Part shown: one piece after another, positions 8,898-18,440 of the stretch | Position numbering within the stretch: the first letter of the stretch is position 1 | Layout: the number at the start of each line of letters is the position of its first letter | NCBI RefSeq assembly: GCF_019021925.1 | Contig: NZ_CP058990.1 | Span: 1,356,001 to 1,420,000 of the forward strand | DNA length: 64,000 nt | DNA from: Cellulophaga sp. HaHaR_3_176 | GTDB taxonomy: Bacteria > Bacteroidota > Bacteroidia > Flavobacteriales > Flavobacteriaceae | Reading direction: 5' to 3' | Program-made: the position numbers and the translations under genes | The notes under the pieces: model-generated | The model's database searches: none | What the model saw: only the letters and a program-made list of their open reading frames with translations | What the model was told of the DNA's origin: nothing

Positions 8898-9125
8898 AGC
8901 AAAAATTTTATTAAGTAAAGGTACTATTAGTTATAATATTTTTTTAATTATGACTTAAAAAAAGTTGTTTATTAGTATATAAAAACAAAAGACAGACAAT
9001 TTGTTCTACTGAAATTATATAGATAAAAGCATTAAAAAAGTCGGTGTAAAACACATTTAACTTCTAATTATGACTAGAAATAAAAATTCAACTTATATTT
9101 ATCATGAACACTATATGAATGAAAA

Positions 9126-9461
9126 ATGAAAGTAACTACGATTTGGGCATTTGCCCTATTGCTGGTTTGCTGTACGATTAACTTAAATGCTCAAAATAGC
9201 ACTAAAAATACAGCGTCAAAAAACCAAATTTTAGAAGAGGAAGATGAAGGGCCTTTAATGTATAAATTTGAGCCTAGTTATACTACTTCTGAAGAGAAAA
9301 GAAAAGTAGAATTGAAAGAAAATAGAGCACTGATTGATTCTCTAGATATTTCTGATAGGAAACGTAAAAAATTATTAAAAAGAATGTTTTCAAAAGATTT
9401 TTCAAAATACCTATCTGAAATAGTAACCGTTAAAAATGAATTTGAAGATTCTGAAGAGTAG
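9126..9461 (+). CDS. Small exported protein, unknown function
   Basis: 111 residues with an SPI-type signal peptide (MKVTTIWAFALLLVCCTINLNAQ, cleavage expected after LNA). The mature part is short, highly charged and helical (EEDEGPLMYKFEP; SEEKRKVELKENRALIDSLD; DRKRKKLLKRMF) with an acidic tail. No domain recognised. Followed by a strong bidirectional terminator. Coding potential is supported by the clean signal peptide and the Ser/Lys/Glu-rich composition. Confidence 0.6.
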   Translation: MKVTTIWAFALLLVCCTINLNAQNSTKNTASKNQILEEEDEGPLMYKFEPSYTTSEEKRKVELKENRALIDSLDISDRKRKKLLKRMFSKDFSKYLSEIVTVKNEFEDSEE

Positions 9462-9512
9462 ATTTATTTAAAAGGGGAATATAATCATCTTCAAAATAGA
9501 ATTTTCTGTATT

Positions 9513-9548
9513 AAAAAACCCAAACACTAACATGTTTGGGTTTTTTTT
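9513..9548. terminator. Bidirectional terminator between convergent genes
   Basis: Perfect 14-bp stem (9513-9526 with 9533-9546; AAAAAACCCAAACA arm) with a 6-base loop and T-run on both strands. Serves the small exported protein (+) and the hibernation factor gene (-). Confidence 0.9.
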
Positions 9549-9565
9549 ATATAAAAAGGTTAAGC

Positions 9566-9871
9566 TTATTTAATTCTGCTTAGTTTATCTTTTCTTTTTC
9601 TTAATTGACGTTCTAGTTCATCTATTGACTTTACAATGGCAGCCTCGAAATTACCAAAGCTAGATTCTGCAAAAAGCTGCGGTCCAGGTATGCTTAACCT
9701 GATATTACATATCAAGCCTGTATCTGGTGTAGATGTATTTTCTGTTTTGAAAAAAACATCAGCACGTATAATATTATCATATTTATCAAAAAGCTTTGTT
9801 AGTTTTTTACCTGCGAAAACTTCTAAACGTTCACTAGCTTTTACATCGTGATACTCAAAATTTATATTCAT
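9566..9871 (-). CDS. hpf: Ribosome hibernation-promoting factor family (HPF/RaiA), short form
   Basis: 101-residue short-type HPF/YfiA protein that binds the 30S decoding centre in stationary phase. Opening MNINFEYHDVKASERLEVFA, KLFDKYDNIIRADVFFKTEN and ESSFGNFEAAIVKSIDELERQLRKRKDKL follow the family beta-alpha-beta-beta-beta-alpha fold. It lacks the C-terminal dimerisation domain of long HPF, so 100S formation would need another factor. Monocistronic. Confidence 0.9.
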   Translation of the reverse strand: MNINFEYHDVKASERLEVFAGKKLTKLFDKYDNIIRADVFFKTENTSTPDTGLICNIRLSIPGPQLFAESSFGNFEAAIVKSIDELERQLRKRKDKLSRIK

Positions 9872-10017
9872 ATATATTAAATTTTAGTTATAAAAATTAT
9901 ACTTCTTTTTTTAATCAATTCTAGATTGAACTTAAATATAACACTTTTTTCTATTAAAGTAAACGTTAAAAATAGATTAACAGTATATTAATATAATTTA
10001 AATTGAGGTATTTTTCT

Positions 10018-10025
10018 TACATTTG
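10018..10025 (+). promoter_or_regulatory. Bacteroidota -7 element (TACATTTG)
   Basis: Exact match to TAnnTTTG, 22 bases before the ATG of the coiled-coil gene. No good TTTG -33 box at the ideal distance, so moderate support only. Confidence 0.4.
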
Positions 10026-10047
10026 ATTAAAGCAAATATAAAGAGAT

Positions 10048-10389
10048 ATGGAAAATGTAAAAAGTAACTCAAAAGCAAGCTTTACAACAGATTTCGGAAG
10101 AAATTATATTTTAAAACTTGAACGCCATTCAAAAGATTTAGCGCAACTAGACTCTAAATTAAATAGTTATATGTGCGAACCTAAAACGTACGAATTATTT
10201 GAGCGTAAAAACTCTTTGAAAAAGAGAATGGAAAGACTTAAGAAATCCAATCAAGACCTTATTCTTAGTTTAAAAGAAAAAAAAGGAATGGTAAGTGCTC
10301 AAATTGAACAAATTAAAAATCATTATTCTGATTTTATGAACTTACAATCAGAGTTGAAGGACTACTACACTGTATCAACTAGTCATTAA
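10048..10389 (+). CDS. Small coiled-coil protein, unknown function
   Basis: 113 residues, no signal peptide or membrane segment; cytoplasmic. Almost wholly alpha-helical and charged, with heptad-like patterns (ERHSKDLAQLDSKLNSYM; ERKNSLKKRMERLKKSNQD; KKGMVSAQIEQIKNHYSD). I do not recognise a family. Stands alone between divergent hpf and a DUF4251 lipoprotein and has a plausible -7 promoter 22 bases upstream, in favour of a real gene. Confidence 0.6.
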   Translation: MENVKSNSKASFTTDFGRNYILKLERHSKDLAQLDSKLNSYMCEPKTYELFERKNSLKKRMERLKKSNQDLILSLKEKKGMVSAQIEQIKNHYSDFMNLQSELKDYYTVSTSH

Positions 10390-10442
10390 ATAATAATGGT
10401 ATAAATTTTGTGCATATTTTAGTACACAAAATTTATATTGCT

Positions 10443-10985
10443 ATGAAAATCTTCGCTTTATTTTTATGTTTTTTAACAATTTCTTGTACTAGCTCTAAAA
10501 AAGCATATACACCTACTGCTAAAACTAAAGCACTAGATGCTTTAGTTTCTGATCGACATTTTATAGTCAAAATTACTTCAGCTGCTCCACAAGTAACCAG
10601 TAGTATGCTTAGTATTGCAAATAGTGGCTTATTAGGCCCTGGTAATACTATAAGTTCAATAAGCCTAACAGGTAATGGTAATCATATTACAATTAAAGGA
10701 GATTCAATTGTGATGGATTTGCCTTATTACGGAGAACGCCAAATGGGGGGTGGTTATACTTCAGAAAGTGGTATTAAATTTAATGGTATTCCTGAAGAAC
10801 TTTCATTTTCAAAAAACAAACAGAACCAAAGGCATACTATAAATTTTAAGGTTAGGGGAGAGGGAACTGAATATTTTACAGTAAATACTCAACTTTTTCC
10901 TAGTTATAAAACGACCATTACAGTAACTAGCAGTCAAAGAAATTCAATAGGGTATTCTGGGCAAGTTTCTGAAATTTTAAAATAA
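10443..10985 (+). CDS. DUF4251-like lipoprotein
   Basis: 180 residues from the ATG at 10443; the in-frame ATG at 10410 would put 11 residues before a complete SPII signal (MKIFALFLCFLTISC, Cys15), so the later start is chosen. Mature protein: ALDALVSDRHFIVKITSAAPQ, DSIVMDLPYYGERQMGGGY and IKFNGIPEELSFSKN, all features I associate with DUF4251 proteins of Bacteroidota. Periplasmic/outer-membrane lipoprotein of unknown role. Confidence 0.78.
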   Translation: MKIFALFLCFLTISCTSSKKAYTPTAKTKALDALVSDRHFIVKITSAAPQVTSSMLSIANSGLLGPGNTISSISLTGNGNHITIKGDSIVMDLPYYGERQMGGGYTSESGIKFNGIPEELSFSKNKQNQRHTINFKVRGEGTEYFTVNTQLFPSYKTTITVTSSQRNSIGYSGQVSEILK

Positions 10986-10986
10986 A

Positions 10987-11018
10987 AAAAAGCCTCGAAT
11001 AACAATTCGAGGCTTTTT
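10987..11018. terminator. Bidirectional terminator
   Basis: Perfect 14-bp stem (10987-11000 with 11005-11018; AAAAAGCCTCGAAT arm), 4-base loop AACA, T-run on either strand. Lies between the convergent DUF4251 and CHRD-like lipoprotein genes. Confidence 0.92.
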
Positions 11019-11037
11019 AAATTATAATTAAATTTTA

Positions 11038-11487
11038 TTATTTTACGTTACTACCAATATTACCTTGAGCAATTATAGTTTCTAACTCTGTAGCACTTTG
11101 GTGAATATTAATATATCCATTAAAATCAATTAATTCATCAAAAGAAATAGCAGAACCATTATCTAAATGAGAAACTATAGAAATACTTTCTTCACAATCA
11201 CAATCAATTGGTACTAAAGTAATAGCAACTGGTCCTGTTGTTGCAATATCATTATATTGAATGTATGCAGGGTGTACATCATCACTTGAATTAGAAATAC
11301 TTAATAATATAGTTGTTGTATCATCATCATTTCTAGTAAAAGTAGCTGTACCAGAAATACCAGAATCTGATTTAGATGCTAGTTGAAAAAACACAGAGTT
11401 GATTTCTGATTTATCAGAACTTTCATCTTTAGAACAACTAACAAAAGTTAAAGCAAGCACAAATAATAATAGAGATATTTTTTTCAT
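11038..11487 (-). CDS. Lipoprotein with CHRD-like domain
   Basis: 149 residues. SPII signal with Cys19 (ALTFVSCSKDE). The mature region has the CHRD pattern: GTATFTRNDDDTTTILLSIS, a middle Cys-Asp-Cys (PIDCDCEES), and the closing GYINIHQSATELETIIAQG resembling the NVH...G-I-R-G-Q strand pair of CHRD domains. Function in bacteria unknown. Monocistronic. The domain call is by memory of the pattern and moderate. Confidence 0.65.
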   Translation of the reverse strand: MKKISLLLFVLALTFVSCSKDESSDKSEINSVFFQLASKSDSGISGTATFTRNDDDTTTILLSISNSSDDVHPAYIQYNDIATTGPVAITLVPIDCDCEESISIVSHLDNGSAISFDELIDFNGYINIHQSATELETIIAQGNIGSNVK

Positions 11488-11710
11488 TTCTTTTCAAGTT
11501 AAGGTTAATCTTATGCCAAATGTATATAAAGAGTTTTAATAAATGTAGCAACAAATACATGAATTTTTAGTTGATAAAGAAAATAACGAGGACTGGTTTA
11601 TTTTCATCGTTAAAACACATATTTGATACTATAGATTCCTTTCATATTTCTTAAATTTATTAAAAATAAAGTCCGATTTTTGCAAACTGATTAATTTTGA
11701 AAACGAAAAT

Positions 11711-12187
11711 ATGACAGAAAGAGATACTTTTTTTATGAAAAGAGCCATTGCATTGGCTGCAGAAGGTATGAATGCTAACGCTGGTGGACCATTTGGTGCC
11801 GTTGTTGTAAAAGACGATGAAATTATTGCTGAAGGGTATAACAGAGTAACATCTACAAACGACCCAACTGCACATGCCGAAGTAGTCGCTATTCGTGAGG
11901 CTTGTAAAAAACTAAACAATTTTGAACTTACCGATTGTACTATTTATACATCATGTGAGCCTTGCCCTATGTGTTTAGGTGCTATTTATTGGACTAGACC
12001 TAAAATGGTTTATTTTGGTTGTAATAGAGAAGATGCTGCTGCTATTAATTTTGATGATCAATTTATTTATGATGAAATAGATAAAGATATTGATGGTCGC
12101 CAAATTAAATTTGTACAATTGGCTCGTAAAGATGCTTTAGAAGTTTTTAATGCTTGGGATTCTAAACAAGATAAAACTAAATATTAA
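11711..12187 (+). CDS. Nucleoside/guanine deaminase (CDA superfamily)
   Basis: 158-residue zinc deaminase resembling Bacillus GuaD. Zinc and catalytic residues visible: His55 and Glu57 in TAHAEVVAIREA, Cys85 and Cys88 in SCEPCPMCLGA. The C-terminal extension (DDQFIYDEIDKD, then DALEVFNAWDSKQ) matches guanine deaminases that swap their C-terminus, and separates it from TadA, which has an RNA-binding basic tail. Hydrolyses guanine to xanthine and ammonia if the assignment is right. Lies 51 bases before the MscS gene. Confidence 0.88.
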   Translation: MTERDTFFMKRAIALAAEGMNANAGGPFGAVVVKDDEIIAEGYNRVTSTNDPTAHAEVVAIREACKKLNNFELTDCTIYTSCEPCPMCLGAIYWTRPKMVYFGCNREDAAAINFDDQFIYDEIDKDIDGRQIKFVQLARKDALEVFNAWDSKQDKTKY

Positions 12188-12238
12188 AACTTTTAAATTT
12201 AAGTTCGTTACTCAAACAATCATTAATGTAATACCTAT

Positions 12239-13348
12239 ATGACTGAATTTTTTCAAGAACATTTGAAAGCTATTTATTACATTATTGCTGTACTTATTTG
12301 TGTTACTGTTTTACAGGTTATAACTCAATTAGCACACAAATGGTTGGTAAAAAGAGAACAATTAAAACACCCTGATAAAGAACCTAACACCTTACATTTA
12401 TTACGTAGGATTTTAAAAATATTATGGTATATACTTGGACTTAGTGCTATTAGTGTTGTTTTTATTGAAGAACAATATCGCGATCGTGCTAAGTCTGATT
12501 TTTGGTTAATTTTTTATTTAGGTATAGTTATCACCTTTACGGTTATAGGTGTTGCTGTAGTTCAGAATTTATTTTCTAAAGCCATTATTAAAAAGGTAGA
12601 AGAACGAGAAGACCCTACTAGTTATAAGTTTTTAAGAAATTTAGCTGTTTTCGGAGTCTATTTTGTGGGTTTAGTACTTGGTATATATGCATTTCCTCAA
12701 CTTAGGGGTATTGCCCAAACAGCAGTTGGTGGTGCTGGTGTACTTGCTGTAGTTGTTGGTTTAGCCTCACAAGAAGCTTTTGCAAATCTTGTAGGTGGTG
12801 TTTTTATAATCACCTTTAAACCCTTTAAAATTAACGATATTATAAAAGTATCAGATGTAATGGTTGGTACCGTTACCGATATAACTTTACGCCATACAAT
12901 TATTAGAAATTACGAGAATAAAATGATTGTAATTCCGAATGCTATTATAAATAAAGAAAAGCTAATTAATTATGATTTAGGCGATCGTAGATGTTGCCAA
13001 TGGATTGAGATTGGTATTTCATACGATAGTGATATTGATATAGCGAAAGATATCATGAAAAAAGAGTGTACTGCGCACCCTAATTTAATTGATAACAGAA
13101 CTTCATTAGAAATTAAAAATGGAGATCCGAAGGTATTAGTTCGGGTTACTGCATTGAACGAATCAGAAGTTACATTACGTGCCTGGGCATGGTCGTGGGA
13201 TTATTCATCTGGGTTTGTTATGAAATGTGATTTACTAGAAAGTATAAAAAAACGTTTTGATGCAGAAGGTATTGAAATTCCTTTTCCACACCGTACAATG
13301 GTTTTTAAAGAAAAGCAATTGAAAGAATTAAAAGAACAGCTAAGTTAA
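12239..13348 (+). CDS. Mechanosensitive ion channel, MscS family
   Basis: 369 residues. Three predicted inner-membrane helices, about 10-32, 60-78 and 90-115, then the pore helix with Gly/Ala packing (GIAQTAVGGAGVLAVVVGLASQEAFANLVGGVF) and the beta-domain signature KINDIIKVSDVMVGTVTDI followed by VIPNAIINKEKLINY. The C-terminal alpha/beta domain ends in FPHRTMVFKEKQL. Opens under membrane tension on hypo-osmotic shock. Larger than E. coli MscS (286) owing to the longer N-terminus. Confidence 0.9.
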   Translation: MTEFFQEHLKAIYYIIAVLICVTVLQVITQLAHKWLVKREQLKHPDKEPNTLHLLRRILKILWYILGLSAISVVFIEEQYRDRAKSDFWLIFYLGIVITFTVIGVAVVQNLFSKAIIKKVEEREDPTSYKFLRNLAVFGVYFVGLVLGIYAFPQLRGIAQTAVGGAGVLAVVVGLASQEAFANLVGGVFIITFKPFKINDIIKVSDVMVGTVTDITLRHTIIRNYENKMIVIPNAIINKEKLINYDLGDRRCCQWIEIGISYDSDIDIAKDIMKKECTAHPNLIDNRTSLEIKNGDPKVLVRVTALNESEVTLRAWAWSWDYSSGFVMKCDLLESIKKRFDAEGIEIPFPHRTMVFKEKQLKELKEQLS

Positions 13349-13648
13349 AAAAATACATAACTTCTTTATCCTTTAAAGTCGAAATTCAGCGGCTGTTATC
13401 TTCCTATTTTAAATAGGTGAGGGGCTTATATATCATACCCTTAACCGATGCTAAAATTCTCTGTATTACTGTGATACTCTAATTTTTATTTCTACATAAA
13501 CAACTGTTTATCAATACTTTATGTTTAAATATTGATTTGAAAGAAACCTCCTACATATATGTTCATTTACATCATTTGCTACAATAAAAAACGTAATCTT
13601 GTGTTTACCTAGGTATTATCAACCCCACTTTAATACCTAAAAAGTAAT
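13349..13648 (+). other. Intergenic 300 bases with possible promoter
   Basis: No ORF, tRNA or clear terminator. A 15-base palindrome (CCTATTT-T-AAATAGG) lies at 13403-13417. A TTTG at 13575-13578 and TAATCTTG at 13594-13601 resemble -33/-7 elements with a short spacer, placed 47 bases before the next ATG. Weak evidence only. Confidence 0.35.
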
Positions 13649-15343
13649 ATGAAAAAGTTTTTGCTTAAAATTACATGTATTGGTTTGCTATGTATTACTG
13701 CAACTAGTTGTAGTAATAATGACGATTTAAATGATTTAATAGTTGATGATTCTCCTGATTCTGGAATAGAAAGTGGTGATTATGTTTCCGCTATAGGCGT
13801 ACCTAATGCATGGATTTCTCCAGATATTGCTAGTCCTGAAAGGCCAAGTACTTGGGATACAGAACAAATTGGATATTATTTTGTAGAATATGCTGTAGGT
13901 TCTGATTCGGATAATATGTACGGAACGCCAAGTGCTCCTCGAAAAACAATACCAAGTCCTGTTCCTGCAGGGTCTTATGTGGTTGTCGCAGGCGATTACC
14001 ATTATGTACAAAATGATATTAGATTAAGAGGTGAAGGAACTGCTGATGCATGGGTAGCTGGAGAAAGCGGACCTGTATGGGTGGTAAGTGATACCGAAAA
14101 TAGAGCAGAAATTACTGGTAAAAAATTACTAGTTTCTGGTAGTTATGTATACATCGATAATTTTTATTTTCATTCTAGTGGTAGCATTCAAATAGGATCT
14201 TATTCACCTGGTTATCAGGTAGATCATATTATGATTAGAAATAGTGAAATGAAAGGTGAAGTTGATGTTGCTGGAGGTGTTTTAATAAGTACAGTCGGTT
14301 TAGAAGATGAACCTGCAAAAGATATTATAATTTATAATAACAAAGCACATAGAATAGGACCTCTTGATTCTGATGTAGATATTGATGCACGTGGGTGTTC
14401 TATACAAGGGTATACGAGTAATATGTGGGTAGTAAATAATGAGTTTAGTAACTCATCTGCCGGACTTCAGGTAGAAGCTGGTTCAATACAACGCCAAGCA
14501 ACGACACACCATATTTATATTGCAAAAAATCATATTTTTGACATTGCTCAAGCTGGTATTGGTATAAAATATGCTCTAGATATTATCATAAGTGAAAATG
14601 TAATACATGATATTATTGATACACCATGGTCTCCGTCAAAGGGAATTGGTTTTCAATATGCACCAGATCGTGTTTGGATTCTTTTTAATGAAATTTCAAA
14701 AGTGAACACAGGTATCCGTGGTGGTAGTGATAATGGTGGTGCAGGTACTGTAGGCGAAAGTGTTTTTATTATTGGTAATTTAATAAAAGATGTTACTATA
14801 AATGGTACTGCATATAACGGTGCTACTAGTGGTATAGGAATAGAAATTAATAACGGTGCTACACCAAGGTATATTATTAATAATACGATTGTTGATAGTG
14901 ATATTGGCGTTGCAAACGGGTATTATAACTCTACTATGTTTATTGAAAATAACATAATTTCTAACACGCGTGATTTTGATATTATGCTTGAAGATAGTTA
15001 CCTAACAGGTTCAAGATCTACACTAAAAAATAATCATTTTGATGCAGAAGCTAAAATTACCTGGAGTAATGGCATTACACATGATTTAGCAAGCTTTCAA
15101 GCAGCTTTTAATAAAGGTGAAGGTTGTATTAGTGCAGCTCCATTATTTGTTGATGCAAGTTCAGATGATTTTTCTTTACAAGCAACTAGTAGTGCTATAG
15201 ATACAGCATTACAGCCAAGTGATTTAACTTTTGATGTCTATGCTCATTTTCAATCTTTATACGGTGAAGATATAAGAGTTGATATCAACCAAGTTGCTAG
15301 ACCAAGTACTGGTTTGTGGGATATGGGTGCGTATACAAACTAA
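13649..15343 (+). CDS. Surface lipoprotein with right-handed parallel beta-helix
   Basis: 564 residues. SPII signal with Cys21 (CITATSCSNNDDLND), Asp-rich linker, then from about residue 95 an all-beta protein with repeated coils: VSGSYVYIDNFYFHSSGSIQ, HIMIRNSEMKGEV, IIIYNNKAHRIG, MWVVNNEFSNSS, HIYIAKNHIFDI, IIISENVIHDI, VWILFNEISKV, YIINNTIVDSDIG, MFIENNIISNT. The N-then-I/V ladder is that of PbH1/pectate-lyase-like helices. C-terminus resembles the RPSTGLWDMGAY ending common in DUF1565-like polysaccharide-binding or lyase proteins. A carbohydrate-active role is likely, but no catalytic residue can be named. Confidence 0.8.
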   Translation: MKKFLLKITCIGLLCITATSCSNNDDLNDLIVDDSPDSGIESGDYVSAIGVPNAWISPDIASPERPSTWDTEQIGYYFVEYAVGSDSDNMYGTPSAPRKTIPSPVPAGSYVVVAGDYHYVQNDIRLRGEGTADAWVAGESGPVWVVSDTENRAEITGKKLLVSGSYVYIDNFYFHSSGSIQIGSYSPGYQVDHIMIRNSEMKGEVDVAGGVLISTVGLEDEPAKDIIIYNNKAHRIGPLDSDVDIDARGCSIQGYTSNMWVVNNEFSNSSAGLQVEAGSIQRQATTHHIYIAKNHIFDIAQAGIGIKYALDIIISENVIHDIIDTPWSPSKGIGFQYAPDRVWILFNEISKVNTGIRGGSDNGGAGTVGESVFIIGNLIKDVTINGTAYNGATSGIGIEINNGATPRYIINNTIVDSDIGVANGYYNSTMFIENNIISNTRDFDIMLEDSYLTGSRSTLKNNHFDAEAKITWSNGITHDLASFQAAFNKGEGCISAAPLFVDASSDDFSLQATSSAIDTALQPSDLTFDVYAHFQSLYGEDIRVDINQVARPSTGLWDMGAYTN

Positions 15344-15388
15344 ACAATTAAGTTTATAAGCTGCTACAGATTGCTGTTTAAAAATTTT

Positions 15389-15434
15389 ACTCACGTACGT
15401 AAAGACATTCGTTTTTTGTACGTGAGTTTTTTTT
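15389..15434 (+). terminator. Terminator after beta-helix gene
   Basis: 10-bp perfect stem ACTCACGTAC (15389-15398) with GTACGTGAGT (15418-15427), 19-base loop, then a run of eight Ts. The remaining 15435-15697 before the fasciclin gene holds nothing I can name; a 65-codon frame at 15371-15568 runs through this terminator and is not credible. Confidence 0.8.
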
Positions 15435-15697
15435 ATTCTTCAATTAATGGAACAACAGACTTATGTAAACAAAAATGGCGAACTGTTTCTAATATTCGCA
15501 TATTTGAATTAATTACGTTTGCTCACATATATATAAAATTTAATACGATTACGATTAGTATCGTTTGAGGTAAGGTTCTTCCATAGCTACTTATATTTTT
15601 GCTTTGTCGCAGAGAATAATTCTTTAAGAATTCAAAAACATCATATTTAAATATATGGTGAATGTTGGATTAGCGATTAAAACCAAAAATTTAAAAC

Positions 15698-16339
15698 ATG
15701 ATTTTAATAAAAAAAGCACTAATATTAAGTTTAGCAGTAGGTTTCATATCTCTTACAGGTTGTAAGGATAAAGAAAAGGTGGAAGCTGAAAAGATGGAAA
15801 TGGAAGAAAAAGCAGCTACTTCAAAAGCAGATGCAGAAGAAAAAGAGGCAAAAATGAAAGAAGAAGCTCGTAAAAAAGATATGCGAGCAACTAGTATAGC
15901 CGCAATTGCTGGTGAAAATCCAGAATTGAGTACTTTAGTTAGTGCCTTAAAAGCAGCAGGTCTGGTAGATATGATGTCATCTGAAGGAAGTTATACCGTA
16001 TTTGCACCAACAAATAACGCATTCGAAAAATTACCAAGTAAAATGTCAATAGGAGAATTAGCTAAAGACGAGAACAAAGAGCTTTTGTCTGATATTCTTA
16101 AATATCATGTAGTTGCTGGTAAAATTAGTTCTGACAAATTAGTAAAGGCTATTGAAGGTGCAGGAGGAAAATATACTTTTAAAACTGTAAATAGTAAAGA
16201 ATTAACAGCAAGCCTTAAAGGTGATCAACTAATTATTAAGGATGAAAAAAATAATAAGATTCAAGTACTTAAAGGAAATGTAAAAGCTTCAAATGGAATT
16301 GTACATATCGTTAGTGATGTGATGATACCGAAATCATAA
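15698..16339 (+). CDS. Fasciclin-domain lipoprotein with charged coiled-coil linker
   Basis: 213 residues. SPII signal ending at Cys22 (ISLTGCKDKEK). Residues 23-62 are an extremely charged Glu/Lys/Ala segment (EAEKMEMEEKAATSKADAEE) likely forming a rigid helix away from the membrane. Residues about 66-212 are one FAS1 domain with both conserved boxes: YTVFAPTNNAFEKLP and the final VKASNGIVHIVSDVMIP. FAS1 domains mediate adhesion or surface interactions. Own terminator downstream. Confidence 0.9.
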   Translation: MILIKKALILSLAVGFISLTGCKDKEKVEAEKMEMEEKAATSKADAEEKEAKMKEEARKKDMRATSIAAIAGENPELSTLVSALKAAGLVDMMSSEGSYTVFAPTNNAFEKLPSKMSIGELAKDENKELLSDILKYHVVAGKISSDKLVKAIEGAGGKYTFKTVNSKELTASLKGDQLIIKDEKNNKIQVLKGNVKASNGIVHIVSDVMIPKS

Positions 16340-16362
16340 GAAGACGTAATATAAAACATACT

Positions 16363-16397
16363 AAAAGTTTGATAGCGAAAGTTATCAAACTTTTTTG
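16363..16397 (+). terminator. Terminator after fasciclin gene
   Basis: 12-bp stem AAAAGTTTGATA (16363-16374) with TATCAAACTTTT (16383-16394), 8-base loop, T-rich tail. Confidence 0.82.
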
Positions 16398-16590
16398 TTT
16401 CAATAAAGTTTAGAATAGAAGCAGCCTTCTTTTATATTCTATTTTACATAATATAAATTATAGTACAAAGTAGTTAGTTGTGTAAAACGGCGCATGGTTG
16501 CATTTGATATAATATCAGATATGACGCCTTTAGGTTCATATAGGTAGATATTATGTCAAAGCTGTTTTACTGGAATGTTTATTGAAATTC

Positions 16591-16690
16591 GTAAGCTATA
16601 ATTAGCCGTTATGTAAAATTGCCGCACAGCCAATCGCTCGATTGCTTTTTTAAAATAAACGCTAAATGGCGTTTATTTTAAAACACAATT
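16591..16690. repeat. Structured direct repeat, copy A
   Basis: About 100 bases that match copy B at 18528-18621. The core AGCTATAATTAGCCGTTATG and the following TAAAAT are identical in both, as is a CGCTCGATTG segment. It ends in a perfect 12-bp hairpin (16651-16662 with 16669-16680, TAAAATAAACGC arm, 6-base loop), and a smaller CAATCG/CGATTG hairpin lies at 16631-16644. Copies flank a single lipoprotein gene. The surrounding 16400-16997 has no credible gene; it also holds a long-range GTAAAAC/GTTTTAC pairing (about 16482 and 16565) and a possible -33/-7 pair (TTTG near 16940, TACGTTTC near 16965). Confidence 0.7.
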
Positions 16691-16997
16691 TGCCAACGCT
16701 TGGCCAGCGCCAAAAAAAGCAAAACTTTTAGGTTTTTTTGAAATGTGCGATTTATAAGAAACTATACATCAATAAATTTTTCACAACATTCTCGTCAGCG
16801 TGCCGCAACAGCTAAAATTTGCAGCCGCATCAACTCGCAGCTCTTTTAATTGATTCGTAATCAATCAAAAAATCTCGTGAGTAAAATTCTTAGCCCTTGC
16901 TAACCTCTCGTCTTGTTTGTTTTAGCCAAAATTTTCTTATTTGTTTACAATTTTTATATTAATATTACGTTTCAATCTAAACCATTCAATTAGTACT

Positions 16998-18233
16998 ATG
17001 AAATACAATAATCTAGCAATTCTACTTGTGCTTATCTTTTTCGGTTGTTCTAAAGACGAAAAATCACCAGAAGTAATCAAATCTAATGCTAAAGAAATAA
17101 TAAGTTTTGTTATTGAAGGTATAGAAACACAAATTGAAGGAAATACCATTAAAATATATACCCCTCCTACTTTAAGTAATTATAATTTTCAACCTAGCAT
17201 TACAATATCAGAAAAGGCAGTAATCTCTCCAACTAATTCAGTATTTAACTTTGAAAATGAAATAGTATTTAAAATTACGGCAGAAAATGGCATCGTAAAT
17301 TCTTATAGCACACAATTGATTAAAATAGAAGGATTACAAGAAGTTATTTTGAGCTTCAAATCTGATGACGATATTCTCTATAACGGTGTTGATAGGATCT
17401 TTGGTGTAATTGATGAGATAAATAAAAAAATAAAAATAGATTATTCGGGTGAAATAGTAAAATATTGGGCAAGCCGTCCTTCTCATCATCATCCTTATTT
17501 AGAAATTAAAACCTTAGGTGATGTGGAAACTTCACCTTCATCTAATGATTATATAGATTTAAGTGATAAAAATCAGAAACTAGAGATTCCAAGTTTTAAT
17601 TCTACGTATGAATTATCAATTCAAAATACAGATAATTTATTCTTTAATATTAATTTACCCTTAATAGCCTTAGGTCATTCTACAAACTCTTCTACTAGCT
17701 ATGCTCATCAAGTATATCCAGAATTTACAGAGGGACTAAGTGATAATGATATTTTGTTTTTTACACTAAAAAATCAAGATTTATCCAACCTTACACCTAC
17801 GTTTTTAGAATATAGTGATTATGCTACAATTACTCCCGATGAAACTATGCCGCAAGATTTCACAAAAGATGTAACCTATATGATTACTTCCGAAACGGGT
17901 GTTTCCAATACTCAAAAAGTTAGGGTTGTTGAAAAGAGTATTTTGTTTGATAGGACAAGATATCCTTCTTCTATTCCTTCATCTTCGGGTAGAGTTGGTA
18001 CATGGTACAAAGCTACAAGTAAGGTGACAGAGGTTATTCTTGTTAAAGTCGATAATGGTGAAACGTTAAATTGTGAAATTACTGATAATCATATAAATGC
18101 TGATGGCGACTTTTATCTTACTTTTGATGTAGAGGAAATGCCTTTGACAGAAACACAATGCTTTATTAGATGTACCTTAGAGGAAGGCATTACTGTTGAT
18201 ACAGATACTGAAGTAACCTTAATGCCAAGTTGA
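16998..18233 (+). CDS. Surface lipoprotein with DUF5018-like repeats, unknown function
   Basis: 411 residues from the ATG at 16998; the upstream in-frame ATG at 16941 would add 19 residues before a complete SPII signal (MKYNNLAILLVLIFFGC, Cys17). Residues about 30-110 are a DUF5018-like Ig-type module (KEIISFVIEGIETQIEGNTI; VFKITAENGIVNSYSTQLIK), and a second related module sits near 255-310 (DFTKDVTYMITSETGVSNTQ). The region between contains a His cluster, SRPSHHHPYLEI. Lies alone between two copies of a structured repeat, which suggests it moved or duplicated as a unit. Function not known. Confidence 0.7.
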   Translation: MKYNNLAILLVLIFFGCSKDEKSPEVIKSNAKEIISFVIEGIETQIEGNTIKIYTPPTLSNYNFQPSITISEKAVISPTNSVFNFENEIVFKITAENGIVNSYSTQLIKIEGLQEVILSFKSDDDILYNGVDRIFGVIDEINKKIKIDYSGEIVKYWASRPSHHHPYLEIKTLGDVETSPSSNDYIDLSDKNQKLEIPSFNSTYELSIQNTDNLFFNINLPLIALGHSTNSSTSYAHQVYPEFTEGLSDNDILFFTLKNQDLSNLTPTFLEYSDYATITPDETMPQDFTKDVTYMITSETGVSNTQKVRVVEKSILFDRTRYPSSIPSSSGRVGTWYKATSKVTEVILVKVDNGETLNCEITDNHINADGDFYLTFDVEEMPLTETQCFIRCTLEEGITVDTDTEVTLMPS

Positions 18234-18440
18234 AATGTAATCCATAAATAGGCTAGACCGTATAACGTGCAATAACGCTTAATATATGTAATTATTAAGA
18301 AAATCAGTACAACTAATTGTAATCAATCCATTCCCACACATTACACGCCCCTCCTAACGTCGGTACGTATAATAAGTGTTCCATTACCTTTTCAGAAGAA
18401 CTATTTAGAAGAAAATTTAAAGGAAGTGCAGCACCAAATA

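Noticed and set aside
15371..15568. 65-codon frame after the beta-helix gene
   Set aside because: It runs through a clear terminator hairpin and has no signal, domain or composition typical of a protein.
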